DNA of 26,489 bases, from positions 1 through 26,489 of the IMG/VR virus record IMGVR_UViG_3300021961_000538. One strand, written 5' to 3'. Source of the stretch: a virus. Both the position numbers and the translations under genes were made by a program. Numbering within the stretch: position 1 is the stretch's first letter; each line of letters starts with the position of its first letter. Below the pieces are notes generated by a model, which saw nothing but the letters and a program-made list of their open reading frames with translations, ran no database searches and was not told the DNA's origin. Positions 15,661 through 21,223 of this stretch are shown in pieces.

Positions 15661-16052
15661 TCCTCCTCCGAGGCGCGTTCGTTGGCGAGGTCAGACACGA
15701 TGTCGGAACCCGTCAAATGCATGATGAGCATTGCTTCGAGGTCAGACACGATGTCGGAACCCGTCAAATGCATGATGAGCATTGCTTCAACAGAGTTACG
15801 TTCGCGCCTGATGCGATTCTCAAGAGCTTGGCTGTTGTCGCTAATAGAGCAGAGGTACATCTCCCATGCGTAGCTGGGGTCGCGGTTCTCCATCAGATAA
15901 TCGTAGAGGTCAAACTGGGCGCGGCCCTTCTTGGGCCATTGACCGTACTCGAGGATGGTTTCAACGATCTCCTCAAGCGCCAACTCCAACTCTCTTTCCG
16001 TCAACTCGCGGCGCTGGTCTTCGTCCCCGTGGGCTTCGTTTTGGCGGCTCAT
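15657..16052 (-). CDS. 131-residue acidic protein with an internal 17-residue duplication
   Basis: The start ATG overlaps the stop of the upstream 32-residue gene. The N-terminal part is highly charged (RRELTERELELALEEIVETI), followed by a YG.WPKKGRAQFDLYDYL segment and a helical region. Near the C-terminus the segment EAMLIMHLTGSDIVSDL occurs twice in tandem, encoded by an exact 51-bp direct repeat, then LANERASEEE. The duplication keeps frame, so the protein is extended by 17 residues rather than broken. No family was recognised. Confidence 0.62.
   Translation of the reverse strand: MSRQNEAHGDEDQRRELTERELELALEEIVETILEYGQWPKKGRAQFDLYDYLMENRDPSYAWEMYLCSISDNSQALENRIRRERNSVEAMLIMHLTGSDIVSDLEAMLIMHLTGSDIVSDLANERASEEE
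15686..15787 (-). repeat. Exact 51-bp tandem duplication
   Basis: Two identical 51-base copies (15686-15736 and 15737-15787), plus one matching base at 15788. The period is 17 codons. Perfect identity implies a very recent or actively maintained duplication, or an assembly artefact. Confidence 0.95.
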
Positions 16053-16147
16053 GCTGCTACCGCCAAAGCAACAAATTGTTGCACCGAAAACTGCGCGGTG
16101 AATTTTGCGAGTGCGATGGCCTTCACTTCAGCGATTTTGATCTTCAT
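16049..16147 (-). CDS. 32-residue hydrophobic/amphipathic micro-peptide
   Basis: ATG 16147 has a strong AGGAGAT seven bases upstream, the best ribosome-binding site in this stretch. The peptide starts MKIKIAEVKAIALAKFTAQF and ends with a hydrophobic QQFVALAVAA. It is likely an amphipathic helix with a basic face. The stop overlaps the next start as ATGA. No known family. Confidence 0.5.
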   Translation of the reverse strand: MKIKIAEVKAIALAKFTAQFSVQQFVALAVAA

Positions 16148-16157
16148 TTAAATCTCC

Positions 16158-16559
16158 TTAGTAGCTGATTGAGTAGGGATGACCATCTTCAAACGCCTCA
16201 AGCGCGAGGTCGCGTGAGGAGTGCTGCAACTTCCTCGCTACACTAGGGCGCTCAAGGCGGCAAGACTGCGGCCCCTCTGCGTTCGCATAGAAGTCGTTAA
16301 CCCACTTGTCCACCGACTTCACCGTGGCGCGGATGATCGACACGCTGTTCTCCCAGCGGGAGCAGTCGCAGTCCATGCCGCTGTTGACCATTGCAATCTT
16401 GCCGTTTTCGGCATACCCAACAACCTGCCGCAGAATGGTTGCGCGTTTCTGCCTCGCCTCAGTCGCCTCACTCAGCAAATGGCGGCGCTCTTCGATTCGA
16501 TTCCGCGCCCACAGTTTGAAGATGCCCTTCTCTTCCTGCTCTACGGTAAGTCCGTTCAT
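16158..16559 (-). CDS. 133-residue early protein, unknown
   Basis: ATG 16559 is preceded by AAGGAGATTTACC. Residues 1-45 are a charged helix (MNGLTVEQEEKGIFKLWARN, RIEERRHLLSEATEARQKRA); the middle has a Cys pair (DCDCSRWE) and the C-terminus is mixed. The promoter-proximal side holds two strong inverted repeats that may structure its leader. No domain was recognised. It was probably co-transcribed with the DUF932 gene. Confidence 0.62.
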   Translation of the reverse strand: MNGLTVEQEEKGIFKLWARNRIEERRHLLSEATEARQKRATILRQVVGYAENGKIAMVNSGMDCDCSRWENSVSIIRATVKSVDKWVNDFYANAEGPQSCRLERPSVARKLQHSSRDLALEAFEDGHPYSISY

Positions 16560-16578
16560 GGTAAATCTCCTTTGTTTT

Positions 16579-16636
16579 GCCAGACTCGGTCTGGCTGCGT
16601 ATTCCGAAGCCCCCGCGTAAGCAGGGGCAGCGGAAT
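16579..16636 (-). repeat. Two adjacent inverted repeats in the leader of the 133-residue gene
   Basis: Reading leftward, ATTCCG..GCCCC pairs with GGGGC..CGGAAT (16636-16601; 6 bp plus 5 bp around a small internal loop), then GCCAGAC/GTCTGGC (16595-16579; 7 bp, 3-base loop). Neither is followed by a T-run, so they are not typical terminators. They probably form RNA hairpins between the DUF932 gene and the next ribosome-binding site. Confidence 0.7.
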
Positions 16637-16642
16637 AAAATG

Positions 16643-17725
16643 CTAATTTAGCAATCTTCCTGCTTCGCGTTCAAACGATACCCGCGAGTCTTGATGCTGG
16701 ATTCCTCTAGCGTATGCTGTGATACCTGTAGCAACATCCCAAAAGTTTTCCATCGGTCTTTGTTCATCACTCATGTGCGCGGCTTTGATCGCAGAAGACT
16801 GTGCGCGAGTAAAACGTTTAGAGAGAAATTCATCGATATTGTCGATGCGTTTTGATCTTGCATCTTCGATGGCTTTAACAACGCTTGTGGTGCTGCTCGT
16901 TGCGTAGCTTTCGATTGCGGGTGCAATTTCTTCAAGCCAACGATCTGTAGCAGATGCTGTATGCCGGATTTTTATTTCTGCGTATTGCGTAGCACCCCAC
17001 ACGATGCGATTGCAACAAACGTAATCAAACAAAAAGGTGCTGATTCCCAAAGTCGATGAACCTACTTCGCTGTTCCACACAAAAAACCCTCGCGCCATTT
17101 CTCCCGATTTACCATCACGACGATTAGGAACCGTTATGCGGTGCTTTTCATCAGCAAGAAACACAAACATATCCCTATCAGAAGCATAAAGAGTCGTGTT
17201 GTTTTTTGTGATTGCAACGTCTTTGCCGAATTCGCCGGGGATGCGAAAATCGCCTGTCACACCATCACCGAAACGATCTACTAACGCTTGCGTGATTGTC
17301 GAGTTCCACACCCGCCCATAATTTGGGCCTGTAACAGCGCGGAGTTCAGCGGGGCCTCCGTTTTGATAAAGCAGGATTCCGCAATCTTCGATGTCCCGCG
17401 AAACCTGCAACCCGAAGTTAATGCAGTCTGCCGCCATGGGTGAGGGCAAGCTACGCAGATAACCGGAAGGCGCTCCTGCGCGTTGTGCGAGTTGCCCGAA
17501 TGACCAGTTGGTAATATTTACGTCACCACCGTTGGGGCCTACGCAGATCAAGGATTTGTTATCGTTTTCTACGGGGCGGCATTCGATGACGCGGCCGCTC
17601 ATTACTTTGGCGCGACTGCGTTCGCGGACGGTCTGCACATGGTCGTTGAGTTCGGTCAAGCTAAGGAAGCGTTCATCAGCGGGACGGGTGGACCATTGGC
17701 GATTCGCTTGCATTAATGTTGTCAT
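16643..17725 (-). CDS. DUF932 (phage/plasmid-like) protein
   Basis: 360 residues from ATG 17725, which has an AGGA seven bases upstream; an extension to 17767 lacks a ribosome-binding site. The sequence fits the DUF932 / phage-plasmid-like family: NWSFGQLAQRAGAPSGYLRSLP, ELRAVTGPNYGRVWNS, LYASDRDMFVFLAD, RGFFVWNSEVG, and the CCNRIVWG..YAEIKIRHT block. These proteins are common in phages and plasmids beside recombination genes; their biochemical role is unsettled. The gene is AT-richer than its neighbours, and RNA-hairpin sequences flank it on both sides. It is one of the largest early genes here. Confidence 0.85.
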   Translation of the reverse strand: MTTLMQANRQWSTRPADERFLSLTELNDHVQTVRERSRAKVMSGRVIECRPVENDNKSLICVGPNGGDVNITNWSFGQLAQRAGAPSGYLRSLPSPMAADCINFGLQVSRDIEDCGILLYQNGGPAELRAVTGPNYGRVWNSTITQALVDRFGDGVTGDFRIPGEFGKDVAITKNNTTLYASDRDMFVFLADEKHRITVPNRRDGKSGEMARGFFVWNSEVGSSTLGISTFLFDYVCCNRIVWGATQYAEIKIRHTASATDRWLEEIAPAIESYATSSTTSVVKAIEDARSKRIDNIDEFLSKRFTRAQSSAIKAAHMSDEQRPMENFWDVATGITAYARGIQHQDSRVSFEREAGRLLN

Positions 17726-17772
17726 ATATTGTCCTGTATTTTCTAGTACCGGATTCCGCACCGGCAAGCGTT

Positions 17773-17807
17773 TTGGTCAAAGCGACCAAGAAAGGGTTGC
17801 CCCTTTC
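17773..17807 (-). repeat. Two abutting hairpins in the DUF932 leader
   Basis: GAAAGGG/CCCTTTC (17807-17790; 7-bp stem, loop GCAA on the transcript, a GNRA tetraloop) is immediately followed by TTGGTC/GACCAA (17789-17773; 6-bp stem, 5-base loop) with no spacer. No T-run follows. They lie in the 91-base gap between the acidic 65-residue gene and DUF932. Confidence 0.7.
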
Positions 17808-17816
17808 CAAGTCGTT

Positions 17817-18014
17817 CTATTCTTCTATTTCTTCGTCTTCTTCTTCGTCTTCATCAACCTCAATATTATTTTCATCATCGATTGCCATGTGCGCAGCTTC
17901 GTGGGCTTTGCGATCTTGATGCATTTTTTCCATCATTGCTTCTTGTGCCGCGGTGCGAACAGGATTACGAAAATCTTCGGGGTATTCTGCTTCCAGTTCT
18001 GCAAGTGTTTTCAT
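17817..18014 (-). CDS. Acidic 65-residue protein, unknown
   Basis: ATG 18014 has AAGGAAAAAC upstream. The N-terminal half is helical (MKTLAELEAEYPEDFRNPVR) and the last 20 residues are almost all Asp/Glu (VDEDEEEDEEIEE end). Such an acidic tail can mimic DNA or bind basic proteins; several phage early inhibitors are small and acidic, but that role is only a possibility here. Second gene after the leftward promoter. Confidence 0.65.
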   Translation of the reverse strand: MKTLAELEAEYPEDFRNPVRTAAQEAMMEKMHQDRKAHEAAHMAIDDENNIEVDEDEEEDEEIEE

Positions 18015-18025
18015 TTTGTTTTTCC

Positions 18026-18229
18026 TTAATTGTGGTTAATGCAACTTTCGCAATCGCACGAAATTACATCTTGCTTGGCTGCTCTCCGCAATTCTTCCAT
18101 TGTGTCGTACCCTCTCACGTGAACCACCTCGTCGTAAAATCTCCAACCATACGGAGTGTTTAAAATAAAACCAACATTACCGTCTGAATCAACATCTCTT
18201 GTTACGTTTAATTTGTATTTTTTTGCCAT
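18026..18229 (-). CDS. 67-residue early protein with C-terminal Cys motif
   Basis: First gene of the leftward operon, 26 bases downstream of the predicted transcription start, with GGAG before the ATG. The product has a short beta-rich body (YKLNVTRDVDSDGNVGFIL, YGWRFYDEVVHV) and ends with DVISCDCESCINHN, three cysteines and a histidine that could bind a metal. No family recognised. First-gene position suggests early expression. Confidence 0.65.
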   Translation of the reverse strand: MAKKYKLNVTRDVDSDGNVGFILNTPYGWRFYDEVVHVRGYDTMEELRRAAKQDVISCDCESCINHN

Positions 18230-18261
18230 TTTGTTGCTCCGGTTGTTTGCTTCGATGACCC

Positions 18262-18290
18262 ATACTAAATCAACTAAACTTGTCAGTCAA
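18262..18290 (-). promoter_or_regulatory. Leftward early promoter
   Basis: On the minus strand: -35 TTGACT (18290-18285), 17-base spacer, -10 TAGTAT (18267-18262). The -35 matches the sigma70 consensus at five of six positions and the -10 at four of six. Transcription would begin near 18255 and read into the 67-residue gene. Confidence 0.6.
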
Positions 18291-18303
18291 CTCTTTTTGA
18301 CAA
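18280..18303. promoter_or_regulatory. Operator-like inverted repeats between divergent promoters
   Basis: Two nested inverted repeats: TTGTCA (18280-18285) with TGACAA (18298-18303), and GTCAA (18286-18290) with TTGAC (18297-18301), six bases apart. They overlap both -35 elements, so one bound dimer could block both promoters. The likely binder is the Cro-like protein encoded 30 bases to the right. Confidence 0.5.
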
Positions 18304-18325
18304 ATAGTTTTCAAGGGTATATTGT
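18297..18325 (+). promoter_or_regulatory. Rightward early promoter of the Cro-like gene
   Basis: Consensus -35 TTGACA (18297-18302) and -10 TATTGT (18320-18325), 17 bases apart; the overlapping TATATT (18318-18323) gives a 15-base spacer. Either places the transcript start within about two bases of the ATG at 18332, so the first gene would be leaderless or nearly so. Confidence 0.6.
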
Positions 18326-18331
18326 GCTCAC

Positions 18332-18520
18332 ATGAAAACACTTGACGCGGTGCAACATTTTGGGAGTCGGCGAGCGATTGCCGACACTTTAGGAATCAGC
18401 AGGCAGGCGGTCTACGCTTGGGGGGCGGTCGTTGCCAGAGGTGCAGCGTACCGGCTCCAGGTGATGACCGCGGGGAAGCTGGTCGTGGACGAGGCCAAGT
18501 ACAAGCGGAGGAAAAAGTGA
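18332..18520 (+). CDS. Cro-like transcriptional regulator
   Basis: A 62-residue protein with a single helix-turn-helix near the N-terminus: AVQHFGSRRAIADTLGIS then RQAVYAWG, followed by AAYRLQVMTAGKLVVD and a basic tail (KYKRRKK). This is the size and layout of P22 Cro-type repressors. It is divergent from the left operon and should bind the inverted repeats at 18280-18303. No larger repressor gene partners it, so it is either a lytic-cycle switch or the only regulator here. No ribosome-binding sequence precedes the ATG; the promoter position suggests a leaderless mRNA. The stop overlaps the next GTG (GTGA). Confidence 0.8.
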   Translation: MKTLDAVQHFGSRRAIADTLGISRQAVYAWGAVVARGAAYRLQVMTAGKLVVDEAKYKRRKK

Positions 18521-18711
18521 GCAACGACGAGCTGAAGGTGCTGGAGCAGGAATACAACGACATGGCAGAGGAGGGCCGCGCCATGTGGGAGGATCTCGAA
18601 GGCTATGTGGTGCGGATGAAGGAGATCCGCAAGATCATTGACGCGGAGAAGCCAGGTTGTTACGACGAGATTGTGCTGCTCTTTGGCGGCAAGCTGGATC
18701 TCAGCCTATGA
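18517..18711 (+). CDS. Small acidic helical protein, unknown
   Basis: 64 residues from GTG 18517, which overlaps the stop of the Cro-like gene and has GGAGGAAAAA before it. The sequence (SNDELKVLEQEYNDMAEEGR, AMWEDLEGYVVRMKEIRKII) is an extended acidic coiled-coil-like helix with a short Gly/Leu end. Alternative longer in-frame starts lie inside the Cro-like gene and are not used. It is part of the immediate-early right transcript, which ends at the terminator 10 bases downstream. Confidence 0.65.
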   Translation: MSNDELKVLEQEYNDMAEEGRAMWEDLEGYVVRMKEIRKIIDAEKPGCYDEIVLLFGGKLDLSL

Positions 18712-18848
18712 ACTGGGCGAATTGGGCGAAAAGATTCCGCCCAACTATTTTTTGCGATTGCTTTGCAAAAAGTGAGGATCGGCTTATGATCTTAGGTGAT
18801 GCGTTGGTCGGCAGACCACGCAAGCTGAACCCAGCCAGTACTGGGTGA
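18708..18848 (+). CDS. Doubtful 46-residue frame across terminator and promoter
   Basis: ATG 18708 overlaps the previous stop (ATGA), and 46 codons are open (MNWANWAKRFRPTIFCDCFA at the start). However, the frame runs through a terminator hairpin, a promoter and a structured RNA, and it has no recognisable domain. It may be translated at the front by coupling, but most of it is probably non-coding. Confidence 0.2.
   Translation: MNWANWAKRFRPTIFCDCFAKSEDRLMILGDALVGRPRKLNPASTG
18722..18753 (+). terminator. Rho-independent terminator after the Cro-like operon
   Basis: A perfect 7-bp stem TTGGGCG/CGCCCAA with a nine-base loop (18722-18744) is followed by CTATTTTTT. It would end the immediate-early right transcript unless antitermination occurs, separating it from the replication genes. 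Confidence 0.8.
18763..18790 (+). promoter_or_regulatory. Promoter of the replication operon
   Basis: -35 TTGCAA (18763-18768), 16-base spacer, -10 TATGAT (18785-18790; five of six consensus positions). The predicted start is near 18797, at the 5' edge of the structured RNA. It lies directly after the terminator, as expected for an independent transcription unit. Confidence 0.6.
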
Positions 18849-18859
18849 TGGCGCATCGC
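18796..18859 (+). ncRNA. Three-way-junction RNA leader (new structured element)
   Basis: An outer stem GTGATGCG/CGCATCGC (18796-18803 with 18852-18859, one G-U pair) encloses two perfect hairpins: TGGTC-GGCA-GACCA (18805-18818) and ACCCAG-CCAGTA-CTGGGT (18829-18846). The structure starts where transcription from the upstream promoter should begin and ends 11 bases before GGAGG of the DUF1376 gene. It is not a tRNA (only two internal arms, no T-loop). It could be a cis-regulator, a 5' stabilising cap or a small RNA. Confidence 0.55.
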
Positions 18860-18879
18860 TCTACCTTACTGGAGGCTTG

Positions 18880-19653
18880 ATGAATTACTACCCATTTCAT
18901 ATCGGCGATTACGCCGCCCATACGCGCTATCTGACGCTGATGGAAGATCTGGCCTACCGCCGGATGCTGGATCTGTACTATGTCAGCGAAAAACCCCTCG
19001 AGCCAGCCGAACAAACCGCCCGATTGATCGGGATGCGCGACCACGTTGCGGAGGTCGGAACCATCCTATCCGACTTCTTTGAGGCTACCGAGGCGGGTTT
19101 CATCAATAAACGTGCCAACGAGGAACTGGACAAGTTTTCCCTTATGAAACAAGGGGGCCGGGATGGGGCGGCTAAGAGGTGGGGAAAGGGAGGGGATAGG
19201 GAGGCTATAGCCCCCCCATCGCCCCCCCAATCACCCCCTAATAGCAACCAGAACCAGAACCAGAACCAGAGAAAAGCAAGTACATCGGACGCTGCGCGAC
19301 CGACCCCTGCCCGTAAGAAGGTTCCCTTGCCGAGCGATTTTGCTGTTTCGCCTCGAGTTTCGGCTTGGGCTATCGAAAAGGGCTTTGACCGACTCCCTGA
19401 CCACCTGGACGCTTTTCGGCGCAAAGCCGAGATGAACGCTTACCGATATGCCGACTGGGACCTCGCTTTCATGGAGGCGGTTCGTGAGGACTGGGCGAAG
19501 CTGCGCGGTAACGGTAGGGCTGGACCGGCGCCGATAGCGGTCCCTGACGGCACGATTAAATGCGAAACCTGTGGGACGCGCACCCGACAATTCACCGGGC
19601 GGCAATGTGATCCCTGCTGGCGGGGTGTGGTTAACCCAAGGGTGGCGGCATGA
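18880..19653 (+). CDS. DUF1376 (YdaU-like) replication protein
   Basis: 257 residues from ATG 18880 with GGAGG four bases upstream. The N-terminus (NYYPFHIGDYAAHTRYLTLM, DLAYRRMLDLYY) is the DUF1376 domain, found in phage replication-initiation proteins such as YdaU. A low-complexity linker (residues about 100-140) is Pro/Gln/Asn-rich, with a QNQNQNQ run. A second domain with basic helices follows, and the C-terminus has a four-Cys zinc-binding motif (C228, C231, C243, C246). The linker DNA holds G-quadruplex, C-run and hexamer repeats, so the gene may contain the origin it acts on, as lambda O does. It is the first gene of the replication transcript. Confidence 0.75.
   Translation: MNYYPFHIGDYAAHTRYLTLMEDLAYRRMLDLYYVSEKPLEPAEQTARLIGMRDHVAEVGTILSDFFEATEAGFINKRANEELDKFSLMKQGGRDGAAKRWGKGGDREAIAPPSPPQSPPNSNQNQNQNQRKASTSDAARPTPARKKVPLPSDFAVSPRVSAWAIEKGFDRLPDHLDAFRRKAEMNAYRYADWDLAFMEAVREDWAKLRGNGRAGPAPIAVPDGTIKCETCGTRTRQFTGRQCDPCWRGVVNPRVAA
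19181..19269 (+). repeat. Candidate replication origin: G-quadruplex, C-runs and AACCAG iterons
   Basis: Within the DUF1376 gene: four G-runs with short loops on the plus strand (19181-19201), the palindrome GGCTATAGCC (19203-19212), two C7 runs and a C5 run (19211-19238; quadruplex potential on the minus strand), and four perfect tandem AACCAG hexamers (19246-19269). Placement inside an initiator gene parallels the lambda origin within O. Origin function is inferred. Confidence 0.5.
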
Positions 19654-20039
19654 ATCCCGCGGTTGCCCTGCTCCGCTCCAAAGAACCGGAACCCCGCCGA
19701 CAGTTGATTGATTGCGCTCACGCAAACTGCATGAGCCATGCAATCTGCAAGGTCAAGCGTAAGCAGGGCTGGGCGAACCTGTGCGATTTTCACTACGCGA
19801 ACGACAACGCGGATTCCTCTTACGATTACTGCGCCAGGCATGGCTTGACAACAACCGAAAAGAAAATCGCCCACACCAAATCGATGCTGACGGCCCAGAA
19901 AGACTACCGGGCATGGATGAAGGCTCCGAAAACTGCTCTGGCTCAGGAGTTTGCAGACAAGATTCTGGGACGAGTTTTTGTGCGTGAGCGAGTACCTGGC
20001 GAAGACGATGAACCCATAGACGAGGAGATTTCGATATGA
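19650..20039 (+). CDS. Cys/His-rich replication-region protein, unknown
   Basis: The 129-residue protein starts in an ATGA overlap with the DUF1376 gene. It has a probable zinc cluster: DCAHANC..HAIC (residues 22-33), LCDFHY and YCARHG, with enough Cys/His for one or two zinc sites, separated by KVKRKQGWAN. The rest is helical (TEKKIAHTKSMLTAQKDYRA) with an acidic tail (GEDDEPIDEEISI). The immediate coupling to a replication initiator suggests a helper or loader-like partner, but no helicase-loader motif is visible. Confidence 0.65.
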   Translation: MNPAVALLRSKEPEPRRQLIDCAHANCMSHAICKVKRKQGWANLCDFHYANDNADSSYDYCARHGLTTTEKKIAHTKSMLTAQKDYRAWMKAPKTALAQEFADKILGRVFVRERVPGEDDEPIDEEISI

Positions 20040-20212
20040 GCACAAAAGAAGAACTGCGAGCAGCAGCACCTCAGAGCGCCGCTTTTGTGGACGCGATGCG
20101 GGAAGTCTTCGGTGACGACATTCGCGTTCTGCGGATTGTTGAAGGCAAAGTAAGCATCGACAAGCGCCCCGCGTGGATGCGGGCCGCAAACGACAAACCG
20201 GAGGCCGCATGA
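20036..20212 (+). CDS. 58-residue small protein, unknown
   Basis: ATG 20036 overlaps the previous stop and has GAGGAGATTTCGAT in front. The product is mixed alpha/beta (STKEELRAAAPQSAAFVDAM, then REVFGDDIRVLRIVEGKVSI) with a basic C-terminal segment (DKRPAWMRAA). Its stop overlaps the next ATG. No family recognised. Confidence 0.6.
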   Translation: MSTKEELRAAAPQSAAFVDAMREVFGDDIRVLRIVEGKVSIDKRPAWMRAANDKPEAA

Positions 20213-20418
20213 GCAAAGAAGAGGATTTCATTACCGGCGTTGCGAATGGCGTATTCGAGTTTCTTGCGGATCGTCCGGTAAGCGTTATTGATCCGATGAT
20301 TGAGTCAATTTCTGAGGCGTGTGCGAAAGAATTGAGAATGGCAGTTTTGGAATGGATGGACTATCACCGTCCGCAAATTATTTCCGCGATTGCCGCTGCG
20401 TCGAAGGAGGCAGCATGA
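20209..20418 (+). CDS. 69-residue acidic helical protein, unknown
   Basis: Starts at ATG 20209 (ATGA overlap, GGAGG just upstream); an in-frame extension upstream is not needed. The sequence is helical and mildly acidic (SKEEDFITGVANGVFEFLAD, then DPMIESISEACAKELRMAVL) and ends with AAASKEAA. It lacks Cys pairs, membrane segments and known motifs. Part of the tightly coupled replication operon. Confidence 0.6.
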   Translation: MSKEEDFITGVANGVFEFLADRPVSVIDPMIESISEACAKELRMAVLEWMDYHRPQIISAIAAASKEAA

Positions 20419-20672
20419 ATCAGCTTGCTATCGACTTCGCCGCCATTCCGCGGTGCGTGGTTCCCGAGCGGGATACGCAGCTAGGAACGCTCCTGCAAGC
20501 CTTGCAGCAAGGCGAAAAGCTGACGGTGGCCCAAGCCCTCACGCAGTACGGTTGCTACGCGCTATCGCAGCGAATGGGCGATCTGAAGCGCATGGGCTGG
20601 CCCGTGCTGACTTCAACGATTACGACAAACAGCGGGAAACGCGTTGCCGAGTACCGCATGGAGGCGAATTGA
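20415..20672 (+). CDS. Helix-turn-helix protein (HTH_39-like)
   Basis: 85 residues from ATG 20415, which overlaps the previous stop and has GGAGGCAGC before it. Residues about 20-80 (TQLGTLLQALQQGEKLTVAQ, QYGCYALSQRMGDLKRMGWP, then VLTSTITTNSGKRVAEYRM) match the small winged-helix HTH_39 type found in phages near NinB-type genes, with the strand pair forming the wing. Likely a DNA-binding accessory or regulator. The stop overlaps the following TTG start (TTGA). Confidence 0.65.
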   Translation: MNQLAIDFAAIPRCVVPERDTQLGTLLQALQQGEKLTVAQALTQYGCYALSQRMGDLKRMGWPVLTSTITTNSGKRVAEYRMEAN

Positions 20673-21223
20673 ACCCCATTTGCCAAGTCTGCAAGGAAAG
20701 GCGCAACGCGAAGCAAAACGCCATGATGCCGATAACTGGCTATCCTGATTATTTCGTGGACGAATGCGGAACGATATTTAGTTTCCGTCGAAAAATGCCC
20801 GTAGCAATGCGCCCTTACCTTACAAAACATGGTTATCTGCGCACGAAGATAGCCAACGAAAACGGCATCAAATGGTTTATGGCGCACCGTTTGATCGCAA
20901 TGGCTTGGATTCCACAACCAGCAGATACCGTTGAGATAAATCACATTGACGGAATAAAGAACAACAACCACCCGTCAAATTTGGAGTGGGTTTCAAAAGC
21001 AAGAAATGTCCAACACGCGTTTGAACTTGGCCTAAATAAACCTTTGCGCGGGTCTGCTAACGGGAACGCTAAGCTAAACGAACGACAGGTTGTTGAGATA
21101 AAGCAAGAACTAAAAAACTACAGACAAGGAATTCTCACAGAGTTGGGCGACAAATACGGCGTTTCTAAACAGGCGATTGATCTTATTCACAGGGGGAAAA
21201 ATTGGGCGCATATCAGCGCATGA
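20669..21223 (+). CDS. NUMOD4/HNH endonuclease fused to a NinB-like N-terminus
   Basis: 184 residues from TTG 20669, with GGAGG five bases upstream and a TTGA overlap with the HTH stop. Residues 1-22 (CQVCKERR then NAKQNAMMPI) resemble residues 4-23 of the following NinB gene (CQTCEERR then SANAAMWPI). From about residue 20 the sequence becomes a homing-type endonuclease: GYPDYFVDECGTIFSF (NUMOD4-like), MAHRLIAMAWIP, NHIDGIKNNNHPSNLEW (HNH, H92), then a helical DNA-binding tail with VSKQAID (helix-turn-helix). It is AT-richer than its neighbours, so it is probably an inserted mobile endonuclease gene that replaced or split an earlier ninB copy. The free-standing start at ATG 20723 has no ribosome-binding site. 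Confidence 0.75.
   Translation: MNPICQVCKERRNAKQNAMMPITGYPDYFVDECGTIFSFRRKMPVAMRPYLTKHGYLRTKIANENGIKWFMAHRLIAMAWIPQPADTVEINHIDGIKNNNHPSNLEWVSKARNVQHAFELGLNKPLRGSANGNAKLNERQVVEIKQELKNYRQGILTELGDKYGVSKQAIDLIHRGKNWAHISA

Noticed and set aside
15420-16151. 243-codon plus-strand frame across the ERF gene and its neighbours
   Set aside because: Opposite to a well-supported coupled operon; composition is typical of a shadow frame.
18796-18859. tRNA interpretation of the three-way junction
   Set aside because: Only two internal arms and no anticodon arm, T-loop or CCA-proximal pattern. No tRNA was found elsewhere in the window.
19440-20231. 263-codon minus-strand frame opposite the replication genes
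   Set aside because: Cys/Arg/Ser-rich shadow without start signals; overlaps several ATGA-coupled genes.
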